The notes beneath the pieces are model-generated. The model saw only the letters and a list, made by a program, of their open reading frames with translations, did not search any database and had not been told where the DNA came from. Shown piece by piece: positions 34,235-42,916 of a DNA stretch of 64,000 nt (positions are counted from its first letter, which is position 1; every line of letters begins with the position of its first letter). The translations under genes and the position numbers were made by a program. Source of the DNA: Candidatus Bathyarchaeota archaeon (GTDB taxonomy: Archaea > Thermoproteota > Bathyarchaeia > TCS64); assembly GCA_030739585.1 (NCBI GenBank), contig JASLYX010000004.1, positions 1 through 64,000 of the forward strand, written 5' to 3'.

Positions 34235-37200
34235 CCAACCTCTTTGGCCAGCTCCAGGGTAGGTGACAAACAGAGGCTCTGGAGCTCCTGAAGGAGAAGC
34301 TTAAATGCGTAGGAGACGACCACGGGCTCAACTTGTCCTTTTCCTTCACATATGGGGCAGATGTATTTCCTCTGCCTGATGTCGTAAAAGGCAAGTTTTC
34401 CGCAGCGTTCGCAGATATATATAGTATAGGAATCTGATTCCTCGAGAAGTCTATCCTTGAGGAGCATTGCAGTTCCGTGGCCTACGAGGCAGTCCCGTTC
34501 CATCTCTCCGAATCTAAGACCTCCCCCCCTAGCTCTACCTTCAGTGGGCTGGCGTGTGAGCATCTGGACTTGGCCTCGGGCTCTGGCGTGGATCTTGTCG
34601 ACCACCATATGGTGGAGCTTTTGGTAGAACGTGAGGCCGACGTATATATGGGAATCAAACATGCGCCCACTCTGACCGTCGTACATAAGTTCTCGGCCTC
34701 CAGGCTCGAGGCCGAGCTTTCTAAGGGTCTCTGATATACTTTCAAGGGGTTCGTTGATAAAAGGCGTGCCGTCCACCATCTCTCCCTTTAAGGCTGCTGC
34801 TTTACCCGCCACGGATTCGAGGAATTGACCTACTGTCATTCGACTTGGGAATGCGTGTGGGTTTATTATGATGTCGGGGACGATTCCGTGAGCGCTGAAG
34901 GGCATATCCTCTTGGGGGATCACCATACCTATGACTCCCTTCTGGCCGTGGCGGGAGACAAATTTATCTCCGAGCTCCGGGATTCTATGGCTCCTGACTT
35001 TGGCCTTAATAAGATAGCTACCCTCAATGTTTTTCGTGACGAATACAGTGTCGACAACTCCTTGTTCCGTAGGTCTAACAGCGATGCTTGTGTCCCTTAG
35101 TTTGGGCCCTCGGACCTCGAAGCCTCTGTATTCCTCGCTGAATCTGGGAGGGCTCGTCTTGCCGATGAGGATATCGCCTCCTCTTACTTGGGCCTCGGTG
35201 GAGATGAGGCCGTCCTCCTCAAGCATCCTATAGGATTCAGCTCCGTGGTAGCCTCTTATGCCTGCCTCAGGGAGGGTAAGTCTGTCCTTTGCTCCGCCAA
35301 GGTATTGTTTACAAATGGCCTTGTAGATACGATAAAAGCTGCTGTGACCCAGGCCCCTTTCGATACTGGATTTATTGAAAATAATGGCGTCTTCCATATT
35401 GTATCCGTTGGAGCTGAGGACCGCTACGACATAGTTCTGACCCGCAGGGCGGTCGTTGAATCCCATAATTTCCATAGGCCTGGTCTGGGCGAGGGGCATC
35501 TGCGGGTAGTGGAGGATGTGACCTCTTGTATCCGCCCGGTCCTTAAAATTAAGGGCATACATCCCGGGAGCCTGCTTAGCCATGGCGGCTTGGTAAGTGT
35601 TCCTGGGGGACTGGTTGTGCTCGGGGAATGGTATGATGGATGCCGTGACGCCAAGGATAGAATAGATGCAGATCTCCATGTGGGTGTGCTCCTCAGAGAC
35701 CTCGGTATTATCAGTAGCGATGAAAGCGTTTTCCTCTTCTTCGGCATCGATGTACTCTATGATGCCTTCTTTGATGAGGTCGCTCCACTGCCAGCGACCT
35801 TGCCGGATGTTACGAACGTGCCTAGCCTTTAAGAGGGGTTTTCCCTCTCTCACGAGGATGAGTGGTCTCCTAATGCGACCCTCGTCGCAGTTGACATAGA
35901 TCTCGTTATGATTCGGGTAGAAAGCGATGTTCATCTCTCCGCTGATCTCTCCTCTCAATCTCATCTCCCTGACGGTGTCAACAAGTTGGTTGGGGAGGAC
36001 AGAATATCCAAGTAGATACCCCTCTACAAACAGCTTGGCTTCCTCCTGGGGGAATTTCTTATCTGCATCTTTTGCGGGAGTAACCCCTAGATAGAGGAGT
36101 GTTCGCTTTATCTTCTCAAGATCGGTCCCGACTGAGATGCTAGCCATAAGGGCCAGGTTCTTGACGAGACCACAATTGGCTCCCTCGGGGGTCTCATTTG
36201 GACAGAGCCGACCCCAATGCGTCGAGTGAAGGTCTCTGGCCTCAAAGTTAGGCTGGCTCCGGCTTAGGGGGCTTTGGAGACGACGTAAATGGCTGAGGGT
36301 TGCCAGTGTGTTGGTCCTGTCGAGGAGTTGGGTCATGCCAACGCGGCCCCTGCGCCAGTTGCCTGTAGCAAGGGCGTGTTGCACCCTACTACTGATTATG
36401 CCAGGTCTAATGGCTGCGCTGATTTGGACTCCTTTTCTGCGTGTGCTCATCCTGCGAAACTGGTAGCGCATGTCCCTGTATAGACCCCAGAATGCGCTCC
36501 TGAATAACTCGGCTAGGAGGGGCCCCGCGAGTTTAGTCCTCTTGTTTTTTAGGTGGTCTTTATCGTCTTCCACTCTCCTTCCAAATTTGAGCTCTATAAT
36601 TCGAGAGGCCATCTCGCCTAAGAATATGGCTTTGTCGAGGCGATCTGTAGGGTCCCTTCCGATGTGGGGGAGGAGATTTCGATCTACTATTGTCTCTGCT
36701 CTTTTAAGCCTGAATTCTCGGACCTGTCCAAATGCAACTCTATTGCCAATGAATAGTATGGCATCCTCTATTGTTTGGACGTCTGTGGCATCGACAAAGC
36801 TTTTCTCAAGCTCATTAAGGATCTCGGGGTCGAGGTCCACCATCTCCGCGATATTTCGGTCTGTTTCGACGCCGAGAGCTCTCATAAGTACGACGAAGGG
36901 TACAGGTACAGGGACTCCAGGAATACTGATGACTATCTCGCCCTTGGCTTTAAGGGCCATTTCGATGCGGGCCCTGAATCCTACTGTTGTTGAGAAAACT
37001 TTACCCCTATAGACTGGTTTAGAGCCACGATTATCTGATTCTATGAGAATCCGGTTAGGGGCGAGGTCTTCAAGGCTAACGATGACCCGTTCAGATCCGT
37101 TGATTATGAAATATCCTCCGACCTCTGTAGGGTCCTCGCCGATGCTGATGAGTTCATCCGGGGTATGCTTGGAGAGGAGGCAGAGGTTGGATTTGACCAT

Positions 37201-37548
37201 GATGGGAAGGTTCCCTATGTTAACCCTTTCATCTCGGCCGTCAAGGAATATATCGAGATAGAGTGGGGCTGAGTAGGTTAGGTTACGGATACGGGTCTCG
37301 CGAGGGTAGACGCTACGGACGGTGCCATCCACCTCTACAATCCGGGGGGGATTGAGCCCGATTGTGCCGAATTTTATATCATAGGTGTGTTCAGACGTCT
37401 CAATTTTGATGCCTTTGATCTCATCTATAATATGTTGAAGCGTATTATTGACGAAATCGTTGTAGCTATCCAGGTGCTGCTTTACAAGCCCTTCCTCAGT
37501 AAAGAAGGACTTCATTACGTCCCAATGATCTTGATCTGATAGTAACAT
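34231..37548 (-). CDS. rpoB: RNA polymerase subunit B, unsplit
   Basis: The second catalytic subunit is a single 1105-residue chain, not divided into B' and B''. Motifs are GGYFIINGSERVIVSLE in the lobe, RLCPNETPEGANCGLVKNLA, FNDRPAGQNYVVAVLSSNGYNMEDA (catalytic core), RSHRIPELGDKFVSRHGQKG and a C-terminal zinc ribbon CERCGKLAFY...CPICEG. It is the first gene of the operon. rpoH, often found just upstream in archaea, is not present; the region upstream is a divergent promoter region. Confidence 0.97.
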   Translation of the reverse strand: MLLSDQDHWDVMKSFFTEEGLVKQHLDSYNDFVNNTLQHIIDEIKGIKIETSEHTYDIKFGTIGLNPPRIVEVDGTVRSVYPRETRIRNLTYSAPLYLDIFLDGRDERVNIGNLPIMVKSNLCLLSKHTPDELISIGEDPTEVGGYFIINGSERVIVSLEDLAPNRILIESDNRGSKPVYRGKVFSTTVGFRARIEMALKAKGEIVISIPGVPVPVPFVVLMRALGVETDRNIAEMVDLDPEILNELEKSFVDATDVQTIEDAILFIGNRVAFGQVREFRLKRAETIVDRNLLPHIGRDPTDRLDKAIFLGEMASRIIELKFGRRVEDDKDHLKNKRTKLAGPLLAELFRSAFWGLYRDMRYQFRRMSTRRKGVQISAAIRPGIISSRVQHALATGNWRRGRVGMTQLLDRTNTLATLSHLRRLQSPLSRSQPNFEARDLHSTHWGRLCPNETPEGANCGLVKNLALMASISVGTDLEKIKRTLLYLGVTPAKDADKKFPQEEAKLFVEGYLLGYSVLPNQLVDTVREMRLRGEISGEMNIAFYPNHNEIYVNCDEGRIRRPLILVREGKPLLKARHVRNIRQGRWQWSDLIKEGIIEYIDAEEEENAFIATDNTEVSEEHTHMEICIYSILGVTASIIPFPEHNQSPRNTYQAAMAKQAPGMYALNFKDRADTRGHILHYPQMPLAQTRPMEIMGFNDRPAGQNYVVAVLSSNGYNMEDAIIFNKSSIERGLGHSSFYRIYKAICKQYLGGAKDRLTLPEAGIRGYHGAESYRMLEEDGLISTEAQVRGGDILIGKTSPPRFSEEYRGFEVRGPKLRDTSIAVRPTEQGVVDTVFVTKNIEGSYLIKAKVRSHRIPELGDKFVSRHGQKGVIGMVIPQEDMPFSAHGIVPDIIINPHAFPSRMTVGQFLESVAGKAAALKGEMVDGTPFINEPLESISETLRKLGLEPGGRELMYDGQSGRMFDSHIYVGLTFYQKLHHMVVDKIHARARGQVQMLTRQPTEGRARGGGLRFGEMERDCLVGHGTAMLLKDRLLEESDSYTIYICERCGKLAFYDIRQRKYICPICEGKGQVEPVVVSYAFKLLLQELQSLCLSPTLELAKEVG

Positions 37549-37850
37549 TCTCTCTCTCCACCTTTAACTTAGACTGGATGGTTTTTGTGTTGTTTAGGGG
37601 GATACGTCATCCGGTCTAACTTTTTTTCCCCCTCTCTCGGCGTCCTTCATTCGGTTAAAAGCCATCCAAACCTGATAGAGGCTACATAGCTTGCAGATAG
37701 CCTGTTAATAAATGTTATTGCAGTGTTTCGAGAGATTTAGGAGGGTATCAGTTACTTACGGTGATTATAAAAACCTTTAAATTCGTATTGTAGTATGTCG
37801 GTATTACTCTATCGGCGGATTTTGGGTTTTAATATCTTTGATGTGATGAT
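37549..37850. promoter_or_regulatory. Divergent promoter region between rpoB and lsm
   Basis: This 302-bp region has no coding frame. It holds A/T-rich candidates for both directions: GATTATAAAAACC and CTTTAAATTCG (37759-37784), and TTTTAATATCT (37826-37837) for lsm, which would give a nearly leaderless lsm message. If the central element serves rpoB its leader would be about 180 nt long. Confidence 0.4.
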
Positions 37851-38081
37851 TTGGCTGAGATGATTACGCAGGTTCTAGACTCGAGTTTGGGTAGAACTAT
37901 TTTGATTCAGTTGCGCGGTGGCAGAACTCTCCGGGGTATTCTGGAAGGCTTTGATCAGCACGTTAACCTAGTTTTAAAGGAGGCGGTGGATGTAAGCGAT
38001 CCTTCTGCTGAATTAGATCTGGGAACCATAGTGTTGCGGGGGGATAATGTGATCATGATCTCTCCCCCTCCGGTGGTATGA
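37851..38081 (+). CDS. lsm: LSm (Sm-like archaeal) protein
   Basis: The 76-residue Sm-fold protein has Sm1 ([20 protein letters not shown]) and Sm2 ([12 protein letters not shown]). Archaeal Sm proteins form heptameric rings that bind U-rich RNA. The start is TTG at 37851, with ATG at 37860 as alternative. The stop lies inside the ribosome-binding region of the next gene, rpl37e, a conserved archaeal neighbour. Confidence 0.94.
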   Translation: MAEMITQVLDSSLGRTILIQLRGGRTLRGILEGFDQHVNLVLKEAVDVSDPSAELDLGTIVLRGDNVIMISPPPVV

Positions 38082-38091
38082 GGAGTCTCCG

Positions 38092-38271
38092 TTGCCAACT
38101 AAGCATGCACTCCATCATGGTAAGCGTGTCCATATACGATGCCGTAGGTGTGGAAGCAGGTCTTATCATCTCCGGAACAAGTCGTGCTCATCATGTGGAT
38201 TCGGAGCCTCCGCAAGGATCCGGGCTCCAGGTTGGGGGACGAAAACAGCGAATGGGTTCCGGCGCCGATAG
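38092..38271 (+). CDS. rpl37e: Ribosomal protein L37e
   Basis: This 59-residue protein is easy to miss because of its size. It carries the L37e zinc-ribbon pattern [17 protein letters not shown], then SCSSCGFG (two CxxC pairs), followed by a basic tail ending in GFRRR. It starts with TTG at 38092, preceded by AGGAG at 6 nt spacing, and stops with TAG at 38269-38271. The gap to lsm is 10 nt, matching the common archaeal lsm-rpl37e pair. The N-terminus ([12 protein letters not shown]) fits the family. Confidence 0.93.
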   Translation: MPTKHALHHGKRVHIRCRRCGSRSYHLRNKSCSSCGFGASARIRAPGWGTKTANGFRRR

Positions 38272-38600
38272 TTGGATTTTTATTCCGATTACGCCGATGA
38301 TTATGTTTGTAGATAGATTGTTTTTGAACGGCCCTATTTGATAGGTTGGGGGGTTTTGGGTTTGGAGTTACGCGCACGAATGGGGTTTTGATATCGAATG
38401 ACTATTGAATCATCCAGAGTGGATCGTTGGAATTTTCTTTGCCTCAGGTGTCATCAGTGGCGCGCCTGAGGGTCTTCTCTTCTTGGGCCTAGGTGTAGGT
38501 GTAGATTATGGGGGGATACGGGTTCGGTTGGTTGCTGTTGAGGATGAGGCGGTTTTCAAGTGATCATATATCCTATCGGTCATTTTTTTGTGAGGGATCA
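38272..38600. other. Intergenic stretch with a doubtful small frame
   Basis: After rpl37e there is G/T-rich DNA without a recognised gene. A 52-codon frame (TTG 38405 to TGA 38563) encodes a hydrophobic stretch WIVGIFFASGVISGAPEG that could be a small membrane peptide. It has no ribosome site and I do not call it a gene. Confidence 0.3.
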
Positions 38601-38605
38601 AAACA

Positions 38606-38668
38606 TTTTAATATTTAACGCTGTTAACAAGCCTACGACGATGTTAATGGTATGTTAACGCCGTTAAT
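38606..38668 (+). promoter_or_regulatory. Promoter with four phased GTTAAY repeats
   Basis: The TATA-like TTTTAATATTTA (38606-38617) is followed by GTTAAC (38623), GTTAAT (38643), GTTAAC (38653) and GTTAAT (38663). Spacings are 20, 10 and 10 bp, i.e. on the same helix face. They lie between the TATA box and the zinc-ribbon gene, a position for a repressor operator. Confidence 0.45.
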
Positions 38669-38694
38669 AAAATGCGTCATTTGAAGAGTTGGAG

Positions 38695-38874
38695 ATGTCG
38701 AAATTGGTTGTTGTTGGTGTAACTGAATCCCCCTCCCCTAACTGCCCCTCTTGTGGAGGAACTACCATTCTACAGAGGAAGAATGTCTTTCTCCAGTGGT
38801 GCGAAATCCAAGACGGCGACACGGCCTGTAGATTCTGCACGAGATGTGGGGAGATTTATATGTCTTCCAAATAA
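38695..38874 (+). CDS. Small zinc-ribbon protein
   Basis: The 59-residue protein has two CxxC pairs, NCPSCGG and CTRCGEIY, separated by about 32 residues with an extra CRF(C) near the second. It is a typical stand-alone zinc ribbon of unknown role. The start may be ATG 38695 or TTG 38689. It is monocistronic and preceded by the phased GTTAAY repeats, so its expression is probably controlled. Confidence 0.65.
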   Translation: MSKLVVVGVTESPSPNCPSCGGTTILQRKNVFLQWCEIQDGDTACRFCTRCGEIYMSSK

Positions 38875-39299
38875 AGCGTGATAAATATTTATTGTGTCTC
38901 TCAACGCGGTTATTAGATTTAAGAAGGGAAGACCGGCAAATATTATGAGCAAAGGAAGGTTATAGTCTTTCGATCACTTGAAAATTTGAATGAAGATGGT
39001 TAACAGTTCTCAGTGCGTTTCACTTATATGAGCGGCGATGATGCCATGCTCACATACCCATGATCCTTGGCGATGAAGGGGGATGGTACAACAAAATTGG
39101 TCTTGGTGATTTTGTGCATCACGCGTGCATGAAACGTATGAGGTTTACCCTGAGAGAGGATTTGGTGCGCTGTAGATTAAATCGGGAATGTTGTATTCAG
39201 GTTACTTTGATTTTCCTAGATGCCTGTAGGTTAGTTAGGTCAAGTGAGCCTTACCTCTGTTAGAATCATTATTTAACATTCCATAAGTATTAGATATAG
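38875..39299. other. Intergenic stretch without a supported gene
   Basis: A 67-codon plus-strand frame at 39060-39263 has a strange composition and no family. The right end is A/T-rich (ATTATTTAACATTCC near 39270) and probably holds the rio2 promoter. Nothing else is seen. Confidence 0.3.
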
Positions 39300-40181
39300 A
39301 TGTCTTCAGCCGAGAAGGCGGCAAGGTTGCTCCTGAAGCTTGAACCGGAAGAGTGGATGGTACTCCAAGCTGTGGAGCGGGGCATGGCTAATTACAGCAT
39401 TGTCCCAATGACGCAACTCCTGAAGTATACAAAGATGCCCGATAGAGATGTCGAGTTCAGTTTGAGAGCGCTTAACAAAAAAGACCTCATCTGGCGGAGC
39501 TTTGATCCATATCACGGATACATCCTAAATTATTCGGGGTATGATCTTTTAGCCTTGAACGCTCTGGCAAAGATGAATATTCTCAATTCTTTAGGTCGGC
39601 AAATCGGGGTGGGTAAAGAGTCGGACATCCTTGATGCAATCACCGATAAAGGGAAACGGGTTGCCCTGAAGTTTCATAGGCTCGGAAGAACTAGCTTCAG
39701 GGAGACAAGAAGGCGGAGAGACTACATTAAGCGACGAGGATACACGTCTTGGCACTATCAGTCTCGGTTGGCGGCGAAAAAAGAGTTTAGCGTCCAAACT
39801 CGTGTTCATAACGGGAGCGTCTCGACTCCCCAGCCCATTCATCAGAACCGGCATGTAATTGTGATGGAGTTTATAGACGGCTATAACCTAAATGACGTTT
39901 CTAGACTCGACGATCCGAGTAGCTTCCTCGAAGACATACTTGAAAACGTTAGGGCAACATTCAGAATAGGATTAATACATGCGGACCTAAGCGAATACAA
40001 TATCATTGTTCAAAAAGATAGCAGAGTTTTATTGATTGACTGGCCACAGGCAATAGAAGTCGACCATCCGAATGCAGAAAACATTCTAGAGAGAGATATC
40101 CGAAATGTCTTACGATTTTTCCAACGAAAGTTTAAAGTCCATCGATGCTTTAAAAAAATCCTAGATTTTATAAAAAACTAG
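39300..40181 (+). CDS. rio2: Rio2 atypical protein kinase
   Basis: The 293-residue kinase of ribosome maturation in archaea has a winged-helix domain (residues about 10-90). The RIO kinase core follows: nucleotide loop IGVGKESDIL, ALKFHRLGRTSFR with the ATP-contacting Lys, hinge VMEFIDGYNL, catalytic HADLSEYNI and metal-binding LLIDWPQAI. In eukaryotes Rio2 acts on the small ribosomal subunit. Its TAG stop shares the palindrome CTAG with the stop of the convergent CitG-like gene. Confidence 0.94.
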   Translation: MSSAEKAARLLLKLEPEEWMVLQAVERGMANYSIVPMTQLLKYTKMPDRDVEFSLRALNKKDLIWRSFDPYHGYILNYSGYDLLALNALAKMNILNSLGRQIGVGKESDILDAITDKGKRVALKFHRLGRTSFRETRRRRDYIKRRGYTSWHYQSRLAAKKEFSVQTRVHNGSVSTPQPIHQNRHVIVMEFIDGYNLNDVSRLDDPSSFLEDILENVRATFRIGLIHADLSEYNIIVQKDSRVLLIDWPQAIEVDHPNAENILERDIRNVLRFFQRKFKVHRCFKKILDFIKN

Positions 40182-41128
40182 GGTCTCCAGCCTTCTAGAA
40201 GCAAAACAAAGAGCGATGCAGCGGTAAGGTCTGCAGTCGTCCCAGGATTCAGACCGCCTTCTGATTCATGAAGTTCATTATCAAAGTCCCATAGGAGTTT
40301 TTTTCCTTTAACAATATTAACCTCTCCTGCCTTGAGAATCTTTGTGGCTTGTTTGCTGACATCCACCGCTTTTGTTATACCAGACTTTCGGATTATCAAG
40401 GAATCCGGATATTTGGAGAGGATGTGCATGAATGTGTCAATGATCGCATCGTTTAGTGAAGCCCTGTTAAGGGCGGTCTTTAGTTTGGGAAGGCCAACTC
40501 CAAATGTTATCTGGAATATTGTTATCCATTCGGAGCATATGGAATCTCTTTTAGCACATTTCTCGAAGATATCAAGTGGAGAAAGCCCCTCATCATCGAT
40601 TCTTATAAGAGAATGCCTATCTGTGACGTCGAGCTCCACTACGTCCCCCAGGTTTTCACTTCTCATCGCGAGCTGGATGGCCTTGTAGATAGCAACCGTG
40701 TCAACAGGAGATGCGGCTTTAACAACCTTTTCTAGATTTTTTCTTAGGTCCATAGCATCGATGCTCAAAGATTCATAAAGTGTTGCTCCGGCTGCAGCTG
40801 CAATGGGAGAGAAGAGCAGAAGGACACCCAAGTTTACGTTTCCACCCCCTTGCCACTTAAGAGATTCATCCACGGCATTCAGGACAGATCTTCCGAGATT
40901 AATATGCTCCCAATCTAGAGTGCCTGAAATTGCATTTTGGCCCCTTAGGGCAAGTTCGCGCATCTCAGGACCAAGAGCGACACCACCTGCGAGGAAGTGC
41001 TCAAAACGAGTTTCAGGGAAGTCTCGCGTCCGATGAACATTTCCGGGCTTGGGATATGCAGATACCTCCATCAAAGTGGCTAAGCTAGCGCATCTGCTCA
41101 CGTAATCGCCTATCTTGGCTCTCTCCAT
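40178..41128 (-). CDS. CitG/MdcB-like triphosphoribosyl-dephospho-CoA synthase family protein
   Basis: The 316-residue all-helical protein has the family pattern LATLMEVSAYPKPGNVHRTRDF, then FEHFLAGGVALGP, and the ending ELHESEGGLNPGTTADLTAASLF. In bacteria CitG and MdcB make the prosthetic group of citrate lyase or malonate decarboxylase. Archaeal members occur without those enzymes and their role is not known. It is divergent from the nucleotidyltransferase gene and next to H4MPT-type genes, so a part in that coenzyme pathway is possible. Confidence 0.82.
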   Translation of the reverse strand: MERAKIGDYVSRCASLATLMEVSAYPKPGNVHRTRDFPETRFEHFLAGGVALGPEMRELALRGQNAISGTLDWEHINLGRSVLNAVDESLKWQGGGNVNLGVLLLFSPIAAAAGATLYESLSIDAMDLRKNLEKVVKAASPVDTVAIYKAIQLAMRSENLGDVVELDVTDRHSLIRIDDEGLSPLDIFEKCAKRDSICSEWITIFQITFGVGLPKLKTALNRASLNDAIIDTFMHILSKYPDSLIIRKSGITKAVDVSKQATKILKAGEVNIVKGKKLLWDFDNELHESEGGLNPGTTADLTAASLFVLLLEGWRP

Positions 41129-41194
41129 TAATGTCTCAAGTCAATCTTCTCAGAATTCGCTTATAAGAACCCCACCATGTATTGACGGGGCTAG

Positions 41195-42223
41195 ATGATC
41201 GTGGATATCGACGAAACGAAGCGATTAGAAGGCGACTATATAGAAACAATTGAAGGCCTTCTTTTCGCAGTAAAGGGCGTCCATCATCCCCCGGGGCTCA
41301 CAATTGCCTACCTCAGGTACTTGCCGAAGCCAAAAGGAGAAAGAATGAGGGACGGCCGAAGGTATGATAGGCTCTATGATATTGAGCATACAGAAAAGCT
41401 TCTCAGGCAGAATTTTCCCCATTACCTAAATCATATCGAGAAGTTGTCCCTTACCCTCCAATCAGTTCCAAGCAAATATATATTCAAAATTTATGATCCC
41501 CGAAAGAAACTGAGGGAAATTACGGAAAAGCCAGAAAGCCACCTCCAAGAGAAAATTGCCAAGCTCATAATGGCCTTGCAAAGTAAAGGAATTGACATTA
41601 AAACGTTGGGTATTTTAGGTTCCTTATTGATTAATCTCGCTGGATCAGATTCAGATATAGATATCGTTGTTTATGGAAGGGAAAACGGTAAGAAAGTATA
41701 CGAAAGTCTCAAAGAACTGAGGAAAGAAACGAGATGGATCGCTGCATATAACGAGGAGAATGTAGCGGATGTGGTATTATCTCGTTGGGCAGATTCCGAA
41801 CTCAATTTAAAAGAGTTAGGTTCATTGGAGATTCAGAAGGTCCTTCACGGAAGAGTGGACGGCATTGATTATTTTTTAAGGCTCTTGAAACTACCCCAGG
41901 AGGTAGAAATCGAAGACCATTCGAGACCTCTAGGGGTTGTTAAACTAAAGGCTAGGATCACAGAGGATAATGACGCGATATACGCTCCTTGCAGTTATCT
42001 GATAGAAGATTGTAAGTATCTGGATTCAAAGGGATTGCCAATCGCTTCTCAACTTTTTAGCTATAGAGGTAAATTTACTGAGCAGGCAAAAAAGGGAGAT
42101 CTCGTAGAGGCGAAAGGCACCTTGGAGGAGGTAGTAACAAGAGGTGAAAAGTCGTTTAGGGTAATCCTCGGAAGGAAAGGGGATTACTTGATTCCAATGG
42201 GCAAGAGGGATACCTTTTTCTGA
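41195..42223 (+). CDS. Predicted archaeal nucleotidyltransferase (COG1665-like)
   Basis: The 342-residue protein has a pol-beta-type nucleotidyltransferase signature in the middle, GILGSLLINLAGSDSDIDIVVYG, with the GS and DxD residues that bind metal and nucleotide. The C-terminal 100 residues resemble an OB-like beta domain (VVKLKARITEDND, then FRVILGRKGDYLIP). The substrate is unknown. It is the first gene of a plus-strand run leading to beta-RFAP synthase. Confidence 0.75.
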   Translation: MIVDIDETKRLEGDYIETIEGLLFAVKGVHHPPGLTIAYLRYLPKPKGERMRDGRRYDRLYDIEHTEKLLRQNFPHYLNHIEKLSLTLQSVPSKYIFKIYDPRKKLREITEKPESHLQEKIAKLIMALQSKGIDIKTLGILGSLLINLAGSDSDIDIVVYGRENGKKVYESLKELRKETRWIAAYNEENVADVVLSRWADSELNLKELGSLEIQKVLHGRVDGIDYFLRLLKLPQEVEIEDHSRPLGVVKLKARITEDNDAIYAPCSYLIEDCKYLDSKGLPIASQLFSYRGKFTEQAKKGDLVEAKGTLEEVVTRGEKSFRVILGRKGDYLIPMGKRDTFF

Positions 42224-42256
42224 ACATTTTTAGGTTAATTCCATCGTCGGTGTTGA

Positions 42257-42916
42257 TTGACGGTAATGACAAGATCGGGGTTTAGGAGGCTTCTCGACGT
42301 GATGGGCTTTTATAGGGGGGGAATCAGCGAAACTATTCTAACTACAGTGAGCCCTGATGGATTTTTCAACGCAGCTCCGATGGGGATCCGCAGAACAAGT
42401 GACGAAACTTTAGAGCTTAGACCGTACAAGTCGAGCTCAACCTTTACGAATCTTATTGATAATTCAAATGCGTGCATTAATGTAACAGATAACCCGGGGC
42501 TTTTCTTTGTGACGGCGTTCCGGGGTAAATCGATCGATGGATTACATGAACCAGTAATCGATAAAGAAATGAGGATTATAACATCAGTCGCTCACATCTT
42601 CGTAGACACCTCAAGAGGCAGGGACATCTCCAGGATTCAAGCGAATTTCACATGTCAAGTAAAAGGTATTGAGGTTAAAAAAATGATGCCGCGTTCCTTT
42701 TCTCGAGGAAAAGCAGAGGCTATTGAGGCCATCATACACGCCACACGCATAGAGGTCTTCTTAAAAGAGAGAAGGATGGGTGATGTGGAAAGGTTGATTA
42801 AATCTTTCGCCGAGTGTAAGGATGTGGTTTGGAGGGTTTCAGCGTCCGATTCGGTTGAAATCAAAGTAATTAGAGAGATTGAAAAGATGATAGTCACGTG
42901 GAAGGGAAAGGTATAG
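42257..42916 (+). CDS. DUF447 family protein, FMN-binding split-barrel type
   Basis: The 219-residue protein matches archaeal DUF447. It shows GISETILTTVSPDGFFNAAPMGIRR, LELRPYKSSSTFTNLI and NACINVTDNPGLFFVTAF, a layout like FMN-binding split barrels. In methanogens and relatives it is often found near H4MPT genes; the function is unproven. The start is TTG 42257 or ATG 42266. It overlaps the next gene by 19 nt. Confidence 0.8.
   Translation: MTVMTRSGFRRLLDVMGFYRGGISETILTTVSPDGFFNAAPMGIRRTSDETLELRPYKSSSTFTNLIDNSNACINVTDNPGLFFVTAFRGKSIDGLHEPVIDKEMRIITSVAHIFVDTSRGRDISRIQANFTCQVKGIEVKKMMPRSFSRGKAEAIEAIIHATRIEVFLKERRMGDVERLIKSFAECKDVVWRVSASDSVEIKVIREIEKMIVTWKGKV

Noticed and set aside
36470-37012. 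Long plus-strand frames opposite rpoB and rpoA
   Set aside because: They are antisense shadows of strongly conserved polymerase sequence with no family match of their own.
39060-39263. 67-codon plus-strand frame before rio2
   Set aside because: Cys/Arg-rich without a pattern, no ribosome site, no family.
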